From: Babesia bovis T2Bo
Lineage: Eukaryota > Apicomplexa > Aconoidasida > Piroplasmida > Babesiidae
Assembly: GCF_000165395.2 (NCBI RefSeq)
Contig: NC_067396.1
Coordinates: 992,001-1,056,000 of the forward strand
Direction: 5' to 3'
Length of the DNA stretch: 64,000 nt
Under the pieces are notes generated by a model. It was not told the origin of the DNA, made no database searches, and saw only the letters and a program-made list of their open reading frames with translations. This document shows positions 19,768 to 31,872 of this stretch, in pieces. The translations under genes were made by a program, and so were the position numbers. Numbering within the stretch: position 1 is the first letter of the stretch; each line of letters starts with the position of its first letter.

Positions 19768-21316
19768 CTACCATTCCCATTGAAATTGAGCTGTTTAAAA
19801 CTGAAACCTACCAGATCAGTGTAATAATTTTTTGGAAAATATATTTGAGAACCAATCGTAACGGCAGTAGCATTTCGAGGTTTCAAACTGAGTCGTTGAG
19901 GTTCTAGTACTCATCTAACGACATACGATGAACAAACGTACCATTCACATACGGATGTAAGACTTCTTTGGTAGGTTGCTTGTAGCTTCGCGTCGAAGCG
20001 TACCTTCTACAAAGTACCAACAATGGATCTAATACAGTTGGAGTAGCCATATATTAACATAACAACCCTCCCAGTATAGCGAAGATTAATATGCTGTACA
20101 CAATCTAAATACTGTCAGTTATAGGTGTGTGTAACTCTTGTAAGATTCAGGTGGATCAGACTACGATATAATAAAAACAATTTAGGCAGAGGCTTTACAT
20201 CTATGGGATAAAATTAACTATTAATCTATTAACAATAGGAATATCCTTTCGAACATCTCCACTTGCACATATGCGATAATTGGTTGTGACGTAAAATTTC
20301 TAAATTCATTGATAAGAAAGGCAGCATATTTAATAGTTGACATTAATCATGCAATTGTTCTAAACTATTGAAGTCAGCACGATGTGGCAAATTCTGATAC
20401 ATTATATAAATGCTTACGACCTAATGTATGCACATCTACGAAGGATGGATGCAGAAACAATGGCGTCTTTGATAATCATCCGCATACGTTGAAATGGTAT
20501 GATTACAACATAAATAAATATCAAAATCACCGGTTACGCTAGATGATGCGGTGTTTTCATGTCGTTTCTCTCTCCGTATATATTTTGACACCATTGTGGC
20601 AGTAGCACTCGATTGATGTCATATCCATATGGAGACAGCAAATGTATCGGGATGTTGTCTAACACTTGGAGAAAGATTTAGGGTCGAACATTTATTTGTA
20701 TAGTTAAACGGAAGACAATTTCAAATAAATCACCGGCAAGCTCTATTTTACGAATACAGCTTTTAGGCAATTGACTGTAAGTTGTCATTTGTCATGCTAT
20801 ATTAATAGGTATTTGATAGAAGGTTACCATGGACTGTCTTTCATTGAGAAAATTGTGCACATACAATGCCACCATTAGAGGCCGGTACAGTTAAACTATA
20901 AAAGATAGTGGTTGACTCTACAACCAAGAGTTGACGACATGTATTCTTTTAGGATTTATCTTGTATGTTCTGATAACAAATGCATGTCCTCTAGAATCAA
21001 TATGCGCCAACATAAGGCTATCATTGCACATGTTCTTAGATAAAATCCGTCTAAAAGTTTTTAAAACTTAGTGTATGTTTTAGGACATTTGTTAGGTTCA
21101 CAAGTTTGTACGTCTGTATTAATAATATATCATCTTTACATAACGAGAGATAAGATGACAAAAACTTGATCTACCGAAAATCGATTTTGTCTTGCTTATC
21201 AATCTGTACATTGGCATATGAAAGTATAGCCTAATTGTATATATTAGTACTGTAATCCCTTAGTATTAATACAAATATAAGATTAACATCAAAGTAAAAC
21301 TTTACCCCCTGTCGGA
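19768..21316. other. 1.5-kb intergenic region, no gene recognised
   Basis: AT-rich sequence with short interrupted frames only. A small hairpin (GCTTCG-CGT-CGAAGC, 19985-19999, extendable by three pairs past a bulge) is the only structure I noticed. The tRNA gene follows at its right edge. Confidence 0.5.
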
Positions 21317-21390
21317 GGTCCTGTAGCTCAGTTGGTTAGAGCGTACGGCTAATAACCGTAAGGTCGGCGGTTCGAGCCCGCCCGGGACCA
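21317..21390 (+). tRNA. tRNA-Ile (AAT anticodon)
   Basis: This is a complete 74-nt cloverleaf without an intron. The acceptor stem GGTCCTG pairs with CGGGACC (one G-T pair) and the discriminator base is A. D arm, anticodon loop CTAATAA (anticodon AAT), variable loop and T arm with TTCGAGC are all present. CCA is not encoded beyond the discriminator base. It lies 58 nt upstream of the farnesyl diphosphate synthase start, on the same strand. Confidence 0.96.
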
Positions 21391-21448
21391 CATTTTTGTT
21401 AGTGATTTGGAGCCATTGTGGAACCACATTGTCATAAAATTTAAATGT

Positions 21449-23137
21449 ATGATCACAATGAGTTGTGCAAACCATTTATCAAATGATGAATTATTTGCTT
21501 TGTGCAATGAACGTCTAATTCGTTTTATGCCTACATTTCTAGATATCGCAATTGCCGAAATAAGTACCTATGATGTTTCTCAAGACGATATTGCATATTA
21601 TTCACACGCTATACAGTACAATTTACAAGGTGGGTGTTGTGACTTGCAGCAATATATTGATGGTTTGCTTTAGAACACTTTGTTGTCAACCTTCTAAAAA
21701 CACACATCAGTTATATAGGCGGTAAACTTATACGAGGCACGCTTGTCGTTGCTACTACAAGATGTATTTTGGGTGATAATATAAGTGAATACCAGTGGAA
21801 GTTAGCCTTAATCCTGGGTATGGGTGTGTACATGAAACGCTTAATGCACGCAGGATGGTGTGTCGAATTGCTTCAGACAGCGTTTTTAGTGGCAGATGAT
21901 ATAATGGATAAGAGTGTGATGAGACGATCCAACCTATGCTGGTCAGTAGTTTGTGTATACATAAATTATAAAATCGTACATGGCTCTTTCGTTTAACATC
22001 CAAATCAGACATGCAATTTTCTTTTTAGGCTACTATATCTTTTCATAGGTATAAAGTACCTACGGTCGGTATATCGAATGCGGTGAATGATACGATGTTG
22101 TTGAATACAATGGTACATAGGTTAGTTGTATACAGCTACAGCGTTTTATTATATTAATATATAATGAAATATTCAGGATTATAGCAAACCAGTTCAAAGG
22201 AAATGACCGCCTTATTAGTATATTTAACATATTTACACGAATATCTATGGTTACCATTCTTGGTCAGCATATGGATACGTACAACACAATGGACATTTCT
22301 TTATTAGATAATCCTACGGCAGCTACAGCACTATACTATCGCATTTGTAAAAACAAGACAGCTTATTATACGTTTTTTTTACCAATTAGTTTGGGTAAGT
22401 GGCGCTAAGGAAGTCTGTAGGATAGTAACCAACTATTAAAAGCTTTTACAAGTTGCTGAATATTTATTCATTGGCATTCGGGCACCATGTTTGGATAGGT
22501 GTGCACAACTGCAGTGGTTACATGCTTACAATTAAAACATTGTTCGTAACGTTATTTACCTTTAGGTATGTTCATTTCTGAAATTGATGAGCACAACATC
22601 AATTATCGTAAATTGGAATCAGTTTCGTCACTCTTAGGACATCTGTTCCAGGTTAACATATTTGTGTGATTGTTATATTCTTGAAGGCTCAAGATGATTA
22701 TTTGGATTGCTACAGTGATCCAAGTTTTAGCGGAAAGGACGGGACTGACATACAAACTAGAAAATGTACATGGTTACTGGCCACGGTATGTCATATAAAA
22801 TGATTATACCAATATTAAGGCGCTTCACATTTGCAACAAGTCACAGCGCCAACGCCTGAAAGAGAACATCGGTATTGATGACCCTCACAGTGTTTCCGTA
22901 GTTAAGGGAATATATGATGACCTCCAAATACCCAGGCTTTTCAAAGTGTACACGCAAGATTTGAAGTCTAAAATACAGAGGTAAAGTAACGGTAGAGACA
23001 TTAAAGATGATTCTATAGGCAAATAGACGAGATAAATCACAAGGGTAGGTACCTTCGAAAATTGATAGACGCAACGCATAGAACTTGCAATTGTTTTACA
23101 ATGGTCACTCGACATTATTTTAAACAGAAAGAAATAA
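21449..23137 (+). CDS. FPPS: farnesyl/polyprenyl diphosphate synthase
   Basis: This enzyme condenses isopentenyl diphosphate with allylic diphosphates to farnesyl diphosphate, feeding prenylation, ubiquinone and dolichol synthesis. In apicomplexans the precursors come from the apicoplast. Ten exons are proposed: 21449-21629, 21674-21823, 21854-21941, 22049-22120, 22177-22394, 22566-22651, 22687-22785, 22820-22980, 23019-23044 and 23082-23137, giving 378 residues. Hallmarks are GGKLIRG (about 76), the first Asp motif DDIMD (125-129), KTAYYTF, and the second motif DDYLD (268-272). Introns are as short as 30-38 nt. The last intron was chosen because it restores the family-like C-terminus ending in RKK. 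Without it the frame would run on and overlap MBF1. Confidence 0.9.
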
Positions 23138-23166
23138 TAACTACAGCAATGTTATATAGCGTGCGT

Positions 23167-23713
23167 TCACTTGATTTTTTTTGGGGGTTTGGCTGACGGT
23201 AGCTGAGTGCCCAGTGCCCTCGTCAACTTTTGAAGAATAACACCATTTGGAATAGCCTAGGTGTAAACGTAACGTGGCATGTCTCCTAAAACATACCGTT
23301 CCATTTTCATACTCCTTTACGGTGCTTTCCGGTTCATTTATCAAACGAGCCAGTGATTGTTGAGTAAGACCCTTTGCCATCCTTGCCTTTTGTAATGCTT
23401 GCCTAAAATGAAACTCAACGCGTTCTATTCTGAAATCTTCCGTTTCATTATCTATTTTAGCCGCGCTGTACACATTAAAATAAAAACGTATGACGTACTT
23501 CGATGGGAGGTATGCCTTTGTCGATTTGTTTAGCCCACCCAAAACTGTAGATGTATATAAATGGCATAGTCGTCATACTTTCTTACATTTTTTTTCTGTT
23601 GAAATATCTTCCCCTGTGCGTCTGGCATCGTTTAATGCTGCTTTCCTCTGCGGCCCACGACAGTTGTCCTTTTTTGACCATACCACGGGCGTCCAATCTT
23701 GATGCGATGCCAT
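23167..23713 (-). CDS. MBF1: MBF1, multiprotein bridging factor 1
   Basis: MBF1 is a small coactivator that links gene-specific regulators to TBP. Exons 23713-23587, 23544-23499, 23465-23297 and 23256-23167 give 143 residues. The N-terminus (DWTPVVWSKK), the core KIDNETEDF..FRQALQKARMAKGLTQQSLA with its Cro/C1-type helix-turn-helix at about 89-118, and the C-terminus ALGTQLPSAKPPKK are all family-typical. Each appears only after removing introns of 33-43 nt. It converges on FPPS with 29 nt between the stop codons. Confidence 0.9.
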
Positions 23714-23866
23714 TATAATGATTGATGTTAATCCTTGTTAGATTACACTTCACTCTACGACTATGTTTTTATAGATGTGTGGCACAGGACCAAATAGATG
23801 CATTGTTGATTATAGCACAATCTACACAGGATATCTTAAGATTATAGTGGTCGTTATAAATACTAT

Positions 23867-25174
23867 TTATCCTTGATTAATATGTTCAGCCAGTATGGAT
23901 TTCTTTTTTTCTGTTAAAATGTGTTTGTCGTAACCAATCAAATTACCCGGATTAAAATGATTTCGCAAGAAGTATACAAGCTTATGATCTGAGCTTCGTT
24001 TTCGTTGTTCTGCTATTTCATCAATTGCAATTTTGACATGCGTTGAAGGTTGATTGACTAGTTGGCATATTCGTTTGAACTGTAAACCTTCCTTTCCTTC
24101 ATCTGTTTCAAACACCTTACATATGCTCATTTTAAGTTCGTCCATATCCATGATATCTCTCCTTTGCCCTGAAAGATCCGTTAGACATAGCTCAAACAAT
24201 TACACATAATTCATTTCACTTAGATTGAATCAATAAGTAAACGGCAAAAAATAGAATCCAGGATATATCACGATTCAGAATACGTATGTAGTCGACAAAT
24301 TAAAAACAAGATATACATGTAATATCACCTTTATTTTTTGACCTTGAGTAGGGAGTGTCCTGTTTCGGAGGGGTTGCGATAGTTATTCCCCTTAATACAT
24401 CTTCAACCCCCTTGCGCTGCGGATTGAAGTATTTAAAGAGCTATAAATTATACATACTGATGCATGAATAACATACCGTCATAGTTCTGTCGTTATTAAT
24501 TTCATTTCTTGTCTCATACGTGGTTCCTCTTGCTGTATATATGAAAGCTAAAAACTGTTAACAAACGCTTTTGGACATTCGACAAAAGGTGTCTTTCTTT
24601 GATTTCCTACGAGCATATGCGCACAATAATCACGCAACCCACGTTTTTATACATGGTGTTTAAAGATGGGTAGACTGTAAGACACCTTTTGAACCTCCCC
24701 ATTGATTCGACATTTGGATTATCCGACCTAAATTGCACAGCGGTCGGACAGCTAAGTTGATTATCTCGTGTTAAGAAAAGTTGCTGCTTCTCCTTGCACT
24801 CTACCAAAAGCTCTTGTACTATTCCCTGCAAACATATGAAGACATTGTGTATGGAAATAAAGCACATTAAAAGATAATTCAACAAAGTACTTTTCCCACA
24901 TAAACGCATATCTTATCATTCAAGAGATGAGATAACAGAGATTTAACTGTTAAATAAAAATTAAACGATTCCCCTTTTGCAATATACAATTATCTACTTA
25001 GTCAAACTCACATCTTCCCCCTTTTTACAATACCCTAGGAAAGGCCCTTTGTTGGCTCTTCTCCATTCTTCCGCTAAAAATTTTGGGACCTGTTCAAAAG
25101 ATGTTTATTAGCAATGATGTTACACATACTTTAAGCAGTGTGATGTCACTGTTTGGATTACAATAATCACCCAT
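23867..25174 (-). CDS. TFIIF beta (RAP30-like) general transcription factor
   Basis: This is the small subunit of TFIIF, which escorts RNA polymerase II to promoters. Exons 25174-25130, 25089-25012, 24825-24639, 24547-24477, 24440-24329 and 24168-23867 give 264 residues, similar to family members. The best marker is VPKFLAEEW (16-24), which matches the N-terminal dimerisation block of RAP30. The C-terminal ~90 residues fit the winged-helix DNA-binding domain (..LQFKRICQLVNQPSTHVKIAIDEIAEQ..YFLR). Middle exons are less conserved and one junction (exon 3 to 4, donor gttgcg) is weak. Confidence 0.75.
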
Positions 25175-26136
25175 TTCATACGTTTTGTGCTGTACTTGTT
25201 TCTAATTAACAAATACAAAGAAACGGATTCGTGACAACCATCCAGAGGTTTCGGTATATTGTAAATGACCGTGACGCTGCAACTTGCTCTGCGTTTCCTT
25301 ATATAGAGAGCAGATAAGTAGAAACTATAGAGACATTTTACACACACTTGTGACCAAAATTAGTGATATGATCTGATTTGTGGCCTAACAGTTGAATGTG
25401 TAACCCTGTTGGCTGTAGTTCCTGCGTTGCACATCAAATCATAGAAATCGATTTTTTCATATTGGGATTATTCTATAATAATATATATTACAGTATATGA
25501 TTCTTATGACAAATATCAGGAATTTACAGCGTAGCACCATGACATTACGATACTGCACAATAGAAGTAGGTACAACAAACCAATTAGTACGGCAAGCAAG
25601 CATGATTACTAACATTTTAAAATATCTATGCATGACAACATTTTGAAGGAATAGTGCAATATTGCATTAATTGTTAGCTAATTTTCATATTATTCATCCA
25701 CTCGCTATTTATTAGCCATCTTCCTACTTCAATTGTAATGCAAAGTGTCCTATAAATTTGGACTCGATGGCGAAAGAAACAAATAGACAGCACTGCCTTT
25801 TGGCTGATATCATACCCTTTATACCTAGGAAATTTTAATATGCCCAGAACAGATTGCAGCAAAATGTCGTCTTCGGTGCGAAAACTTGCAAATATTCTCA
25901 TCACTTGGCAACCAAACGCTGTCCTTTTCTTCTGTTGTTTCAAATGTGCTATATTACAAGAAAATAGCAGTTAAATTTACACCAATGCGACAGCACAAAC
26001 TTTAATGTGTTTTGTAAACTTCACCGAAACAAGATTCGGATCAAACAGAAGAATGATATGATGATACACCTTTGCACCATACTAAAGCAATAGGTAGCGT
26101 ATATTGACAGGTAAAAAGGATATTAAAGAAATAAGT
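25175..26136. other. intergenic, one doubtful minus-strand frame
   Basis: Mostly AT-rich intergenic DNA upstream of the TFIIF beta start. A minus-strand frame at 25674-25943 begins at a non-ATG codon behind a possible acceptor (taatatag). I could not connect it to a start exon, and two other frames through the same bases look equally plausible, so I do not call a gene. Confidence 0.4.
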
Positions 26137-26292
26137 TTATCTTGAACGTTGCCTCATCTTTCGCCTCTTACGTTGCAAACGACGTGTCCTCTTCTTTTTC
26201 CACTGAACAACATTACATTACCGAAAGATTCCACCAACCTTCCAGCGCATTTTGGCATGAGCCTTCTTATAACGACTTGCACCGTGCGACAT
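26137..26292 (-). CDS. RPL41: ribosomal protein L41 (eL41)
   Basis: This tiny, extremely basic protein of the large ribosomal subunit is missed by length-filtered gene finders. Exon 1 is 26292-26239 (ATG to Lys18) and exon 2 is 26202-26137, separated by a 36-nt intron. Together they encode 39 residues. The core MRWKWKKKRTRRLQRKRRK, formed across the splice junction, is essentially universal for eL41. The N-terminal extension (SHGASRYKKAHAK) resembles apicomplexan L41. Confidence 0.93.
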
Positions 26293-27471
26293 TTTCACCT
26301 GTAATTGTATTTGAAGTTAGAAATCAATATATATAACTATGAATCAGGTGAAAACCCTTACGCCAAACGAAAGTAAACACATTACAATGTTAATGACGGA
26401 CATAGCACATCAAGCCTCAATAATTGAATAGGTTTATACACACATTAAGGGGACCGAAAGATTAAAACGGAAGGGACCTCATCACCACGCTTTATGTATC
26501 ACCATGAAATACAGGAACTTAAGAGGCCTCACGCTTTATATACCGAAAGTTGACACTGAAACTTCATGAAAGGTTAACTTACCCAAAATTTGGTTGAAAA
26601 AATCAACTGATTGGACAAGTTTAAATCGACATTAAGTGGGCCCCATCATTATTGGTACCCTTGTGTGGGTAGCACCGTCCGGAGGCTGTAGCGACGGTAG
26701 ACATCATATTGATATATTATGTAATGTATTATTCTATGGATCAGAATGTTAATTAATCATCACAATATAGTAGAAGCGCATTATCTACTTTTAATTTGTT
26801 TTTACACATGTTTATATTCCTTCTATTACTCGGGGATCAACAACTACTATTTTATACAGTAAACCGACAATCTTTCACACAGATTTCAGTTGTGGTTTTC
26901 ACCACAACAATGAATTTTTGATTATAATTTAAGACGTCATTTTCGGTAATATCGAGATAGATTCTATTCCTACTCCTTTACGGAACAAATAATTTTGATT
27001 GCCGCTTTTTAATAGTTTTCATTATACTATTGCAATACGTAAATATATTTATTATAAATACAGGTTTAGTCGTATCACTTATTTGTGTCTTGGTATGCCA
27101 ATTGCTATTTTTTAGTCTCTTACACACAAGCCGTTAGTTTCCTTAAAACACATGAAGTGTGCGGAAATGAGATATTAACATGATACTTTGTTGCATGATG
27201 AAGTATGCCCCAATGCGGCTTCACAGGCAATCTAGTTCATCTTTATAGCGCATTTATACATACATTATTGAGAAACACAGATGCTGTTTGCATTGAATCA
27301 GGGCTGAAACTATGTTTATTTATCCCATCACATATGCTGAATGACTAAATTGGAATGGGATAAAATGGATTAAACATAAGGGAATGCCACTGTTTCGAAT
27401 TCACCAATTACCGTTACGCGGTGAGCAGTATCTCTTTATGGACATATCGCTATTATCAATATTGAAGCGCC
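26293..27471. other. 1.2-kb intergenic region, no gene recognised
   Basis: No coding exon is supported. This is the divergent promoter space between RPL41 and the SUMO E1 subunit. A short stem (ACCGTC 26674-26679 with GACGGT 26693-26698) lies in an otherwise unremarkable AT-rich stretch. Confidence 0.5.
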
Positions 27472-29170
27472 ATGGAACTTATTTCATCAATCAACGATGT
27501 GGATGTCTCCATTAGTGACATGTTTGATGATTCGAACCCATCAACGTCAAGGATGCTTCAGGATTCTCCCGCACAATTTGCTACATTGGTAGAACATGCA
27601 TCTTCTGCTGACAATTTATGCAAATCAAGTGGGACAAATGATTTTAAGTTATCAGGGCAAGATGCCCTGCTATATGATCGGCAAATTCGCCTTTGGGGCA
27701 TTGAAGCTCAGCAGAAAATTATGCGTTCAAATACATTGTTACTTGGTAAGAATGGCATATTGGAGGAGACCATGAAAAATCTGATATTGTCAGGGATGCG
27801 GGTGACTTTTGCCAATGATGTACACGTGACTCCAGAGGATGTGGCTAACAGTTTTTTCTTACGAGAATCTGACATAGGAAATAACCATGCCGAAAGTTTA
27901 GTTTCAAGAATGCGGTCGATGGCATCAGATAAGCACAAAGTTACTTTTTTCAAATCGACATTGCTTGAGGATAATATTTTCAATGATCTTCCACTTAGCC
28001 ATAATATCGACTTCGATTTGAAACAATTCGATGCCATAGTCTGCGCCATGGAATCGTATGATATTTTGAAATTGGTGAGTTGTCTTTATTTATTAGGTTT
28101 AATGCCATTTTTTTCCAATGGCAGATTCCCTACTTAATGAAACTATACGTATGCGCGAACAATACTACCATATTAGTGATAAGGAATTTACAGATACATC
28201 TGGATGAAATATGTAGGACAAATGGTATTGCATTCTTCGCCTCAAAGGGAAACTACACGCAAGGTTTTTTTTTCCAAGACCTCAATATTCATACAGTGTA
28301 AGTACCAAATCAATTTTGCAAATCTATATGCCTGTTACTATATTCTAAGGCAAGATTTTCTAAGTTCTCATCTTTTATGGCAGAGCCACGTCCTGCCATA
28401 TTCATGTAGAATTATATATATGATACATGTGACACACTACATAAATCATAGATCGGAAAAGATGTCACGGTCAGCTGGGAACGTTATAATTAACTATCGC
28501 AGCCTTAAGGATGCATTATCTGAGGTAGAGTTGTTCTTTTTGCCGTGTAAAGCCATACAGCCACAACTTCCTAATCGTTGCGATGATGCCATTCGCACAG
28601 TATTAGCATATATCTTGATGCAGAAAGAGCACTTGAATATGGATTATAATTTTTTCACTCGTGATCATCATATGGATCAACTTCAGGTCATTTGCAATAA
28701 AATTGGCGCAAGTGTTGAGGGTGTTTTGTAGGTTTACATAAAAAGTGTCTGCATATGAAAATACATAAGGGATGGGTGGCATAGCCTAATTCATGTTATG
28801 TACATTATTTCATGCGATACATTTTTGTTAGCCATTTTTAGTGATCCGTAATATTTATTTCATCGCCTTTATTGCCGATTTCATATGTATTTTTGTTCCA
28901 CATGGCATCTTCAATTATAGATTCAATATATATACAATTAGCATGATTATACCAAACAACAGACAACATGTTAAGAACGATGGGAAGTACTTTAGCATTA
29001 CAAGTGCTGTTCTGGGTGGATATATAGGTAAGATTTTGGATGTGCTACTCGATCGATACTATTTTGCAGCATTGGAGATAAGGAAGTTCATTACGAAGCA
29101 ACATGAGACAATACCCAGCCTTTGCGTTTTTGATATGGAAAGGTCTACTGTTGTAACATCGATGGTCTAA
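27472..29170 (+). CDS. SAE1: SUMO-activating enzyme subunit 1 (AOS1/SAE1)
   Basis: AOS1 is the non-catalytic partner of UBA2 in the E1 that activates SUMO. Exons 27472-28074, 28194-28297, 28452-28727 and 28942-29170 give 403 residues. The ThiF-type signature YDRQIRLWG is at 68-76, preceded by a ~65-residue acidic/Ser-rich N-terminal extension. Later blocks are LDEICRTNGIAFFASKG (formed across junction 1) and ITSAVLGGYIGKIL in the last exon. The nucleotide-binding Gly-rich loop is poor (LLLGKNGILEE), as in other AOS1 subunits of divergent parasites. The third intron has a less certain donor (gtaggt). Confidence 0.82.
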
Positions 29171-29385
29171 TAAACTCTTTTCATTAAAATATGTAAATTA
29201 GAGGTTGATGTGTATCATAAATTTACTTTACACATTAACCCCAATATTTATGCTACGATTGACATTATTTGATAATACATGTTGATATACGCTTTTATAA
29301 TTCATTATACACGCAAGATGAAATACAGCAATGTTGGTAATTGCGATTTTTCACTTTGAACGATGGAAAGATTCTACGCTCAACA

Positions 29386-31193
29386 ATGAGGCCAGGCACA
29401 TTGTTTCAACTTTTGTTGACCATCGGCTTTACAGCTGAATTAATATTTGGCCTCAATCCTTTAAGAAGACAGTACTATGTACACTCAAAAAGGGTAACGC
29501 CCGAATATACAGCCGATGTCATGTCTAACGTGAAAATAGCGAAGGATTCCATACCCAGATACTCATTTAAATGCAGTGGTGTACTTTCCAAAGCGGATGT
29601 TTGTTATATCCATAACAGTAATTATCTAAATTATCAAACTGGAGTGTTAAGAAATACGAATTTCACTCTTTGGAGCAACGCTAAGAATGTGGATGACGTC
29701 TTCCGAACATTGTGCGACTCTCTTAAATCAAAGAAAACTACCTTTAATGATTTACAAAGTCGTTTGGTGGATGCAGGTCTTACGTTGGATGGTTGTAAAA
29801 CGCCTGAGGATGTTGTTTTAAGGGTGGCTAAATTGGAGGTGCTTGGAAAGGACTGCCTTGATCATGAGATTAGAAAATCTGACCCTAATTTTCAGTCGAT
29901 ATTTGATGATATCATGGATTCCAATAGGGTTGATTATAATAGGTTAGATGACATGAAGAAGCAAGAGTATATGGATGATGTCAAGAACTATTTGAAGTCG
30001 AAAAATATTAACTATGACCAGAAAGCTAGTGACGAGGAGTTACTTGAATTGAAGTCCGAGTGTGAATCTTTGGAGATGTTAGATTACCAACTACCACGTA
30101 CTAAGTAAGTTTGTGCACATTCGTCATGCGCATAATGAGTTAACAATCCCATGCTGAATACCATAACAGTAGCCCAATCTCTGCGTTTTCCTAGATTACA
30201 TATTGTAGTTGCAACGTCATTTGCAATCTATACACCAAACATTTATCGTATCAACATATGGTTTCATATCTATGATTTGTTTAGCAAAACATAAGAACTG
30301 TTATTTTCGATCGACATGCAGTTGCGTTATACGTATACAACATATCTGCTTTTGACAAAATATGTATTTAGGCGCGATAACGAAATGAGCCAACGCATAG
30401 ACTCCTATAGAGATGAGGCAAGTTCTATATTTGCAATATATAGAAAAATTAACGATGATAGGATGCGTCACTATTTCATATCACAGGTAAAGGGCGAACT
30501 GGAGTCGCATTCGACAGATTTCAAAGACTGCAAGAAGAACGAGGATTATATTAATAGATTAGCCTATAGCAGAGTTTTCCGCCGAGAGGTTAAAGAGCCC
30601 AAAACTTCACGTAGGGCGCCAGAAGCATCTATTAAAGATAATTGGAACGCCATTCCTATAGACGATTTTGATTCATTAAAGGCCATGTTTAGCTTGGATG
30701 ATGGCAATGATATTTTTAATTTCAACGACGGTTTATTCTCCAATGACTCTGATGTTTCTGAGTTATTCGGGGACGAAGAGTCTATGAGTGGAGGGTTTTC
30801 TATGCTTAAAGATATCGCAAAGATGTTCGGTGTTGATTTGGGGAAAGACAAAAAACGTAAGATAATCTTCGAAAACGAAGATGGACCAAACAACAATCAA
30901 ATAGCCAATTCTTCGGATGACACTAGCAACTCCGTGGAAGAAGTTGATCCAAAAATGCAACACATATTTGCGAAAGTTAGCCAGAGTGGAGATCAGATAT
31001 TACAACAGATGCTAAGCAAATGTGCAAAGGTATGGAGCTACTATTTTACGATCATTTTGTGTAGGACCAAAACCTTTGCGCTGCACTTAAAACAGCTTTT
31101 GACAACGGATATGAAGCTGCACGGGCAGCGTATACGGATAATAAGCCTGCTTTGTACATTCTAGAGAAGTTTCATGAACGTGGTATTTTTTAG
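29386..31193 (+). CDS. large secretory or apicoplast-type protein, unknown function
   Basis: I do not recognise the family. Exons 29386-30104, 30372-31029 and 31065-31193 give 501 residues. The N-terminus after ATG 29386 is a clear hydrophobic signal peptide (about residues 4-22) followed by a basic stretch (LRRQYYVHSKR). This is the pattern of apicoplast-targeted proteins, although simple secretion is equally possible. The middle is acidic and helical and the end has repeated short helices (AALKTAFDNGYEAARAAY). An in-frame codon upstream at 29341 is TTG and unlikely to be the start. Confidence 0.65.
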
Positions 31194-31288
31194 TGTGTAA
31201 AATTACGGATGCGAGGAGTGTAATATTAATTAACATTTCCTTCTGTCTCTTTATAAAGGCAAACTTCTCGAGAACCACTCTGCTGCAT

Positions 31289-31704
31289 ATGCTGCGTATG
31301 GACAACCTTTACCCATCTCTACCAGAGCTTCAAGGGTGCATCTTCACGGTAGATGTGTAAGCATATAATGCGTCCTTTACGTTTGACAAACGAGTAGATA
31401 TAAATTACGTAGGATGTTATCATGTTTGTATAATAGCAAATGCTGTGGTGGATATTCGGCTCGCAAGGCTGCCTTCGCAAATAGGTCATGTGGTACATCC
31501 GGCGGCAATGACGCGGTCGTGGAGATGGAACTGAATGATCAAGGAATTTATGAATGTAAGTTAAATGTCGAATTGCGAAGGAAGGCTGAATTGCTGCGCC
31601 GCCGTGGCAAAAGTGGCGTATTTAACAGAGACTTCAACAACTCTACCGTAAAGGAATTGATAGTCTATTCACCGATTCAAAAGTGGAATCGGTTCTATCC
31701 ATAA
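31289..31704 (+). CDS. small protein of unknown function
   Basis: Exons 31289-31356 and 31413-31704 join in phase 2 and give 119 residues. The coding signal seems to begin earlier (from an acceptor near 31259) and a further 5' exon may exist, so the start is uncertain. The C-terminus (NNSTVKELIVYSPIQKWNRFYP) looks conserved in style but I cannot name a family. No signal peptide or membrane segment is seen. It converges on the kinase gene. Confidence 0.45.
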
Positions 31705-31872
31705 GTTTTTGCACTTACAAAGAAGTAGACAATTTACGATTATCGGTATGCTTTCAGCAAACTAAACACAACAATAATGATAGTAAGATTACAGTGCATT
31801 TAATAATAGTCTTTATACAACCATGTTAACGATTTAGAGTTATTTCTATAGTAATGCTGTGCTTTTCCCTTC

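Noticed and set aside
19985..19999. Hairpin GCTTCG-CGT-CGAAGC as a further member of the ves hairpin family
   Set aside because: The stem sequence differs, it is isolated in core DNA, and a 6-bp stem can arise by chance.
23138..23196. C-terminal extension of farnesyl diphosphate synthase overlapping MBF1
   Set aside because: A 37-nt intron (23045-23081) gives a family-like C-terminus ending at 23137 and removes the overlap.
25674..25943. Minus-strand frame of 89 codons as a gene
   Set aside because: There is no ATG, no joinable upstream exon, and alternative frames through the same sequence look equally good.
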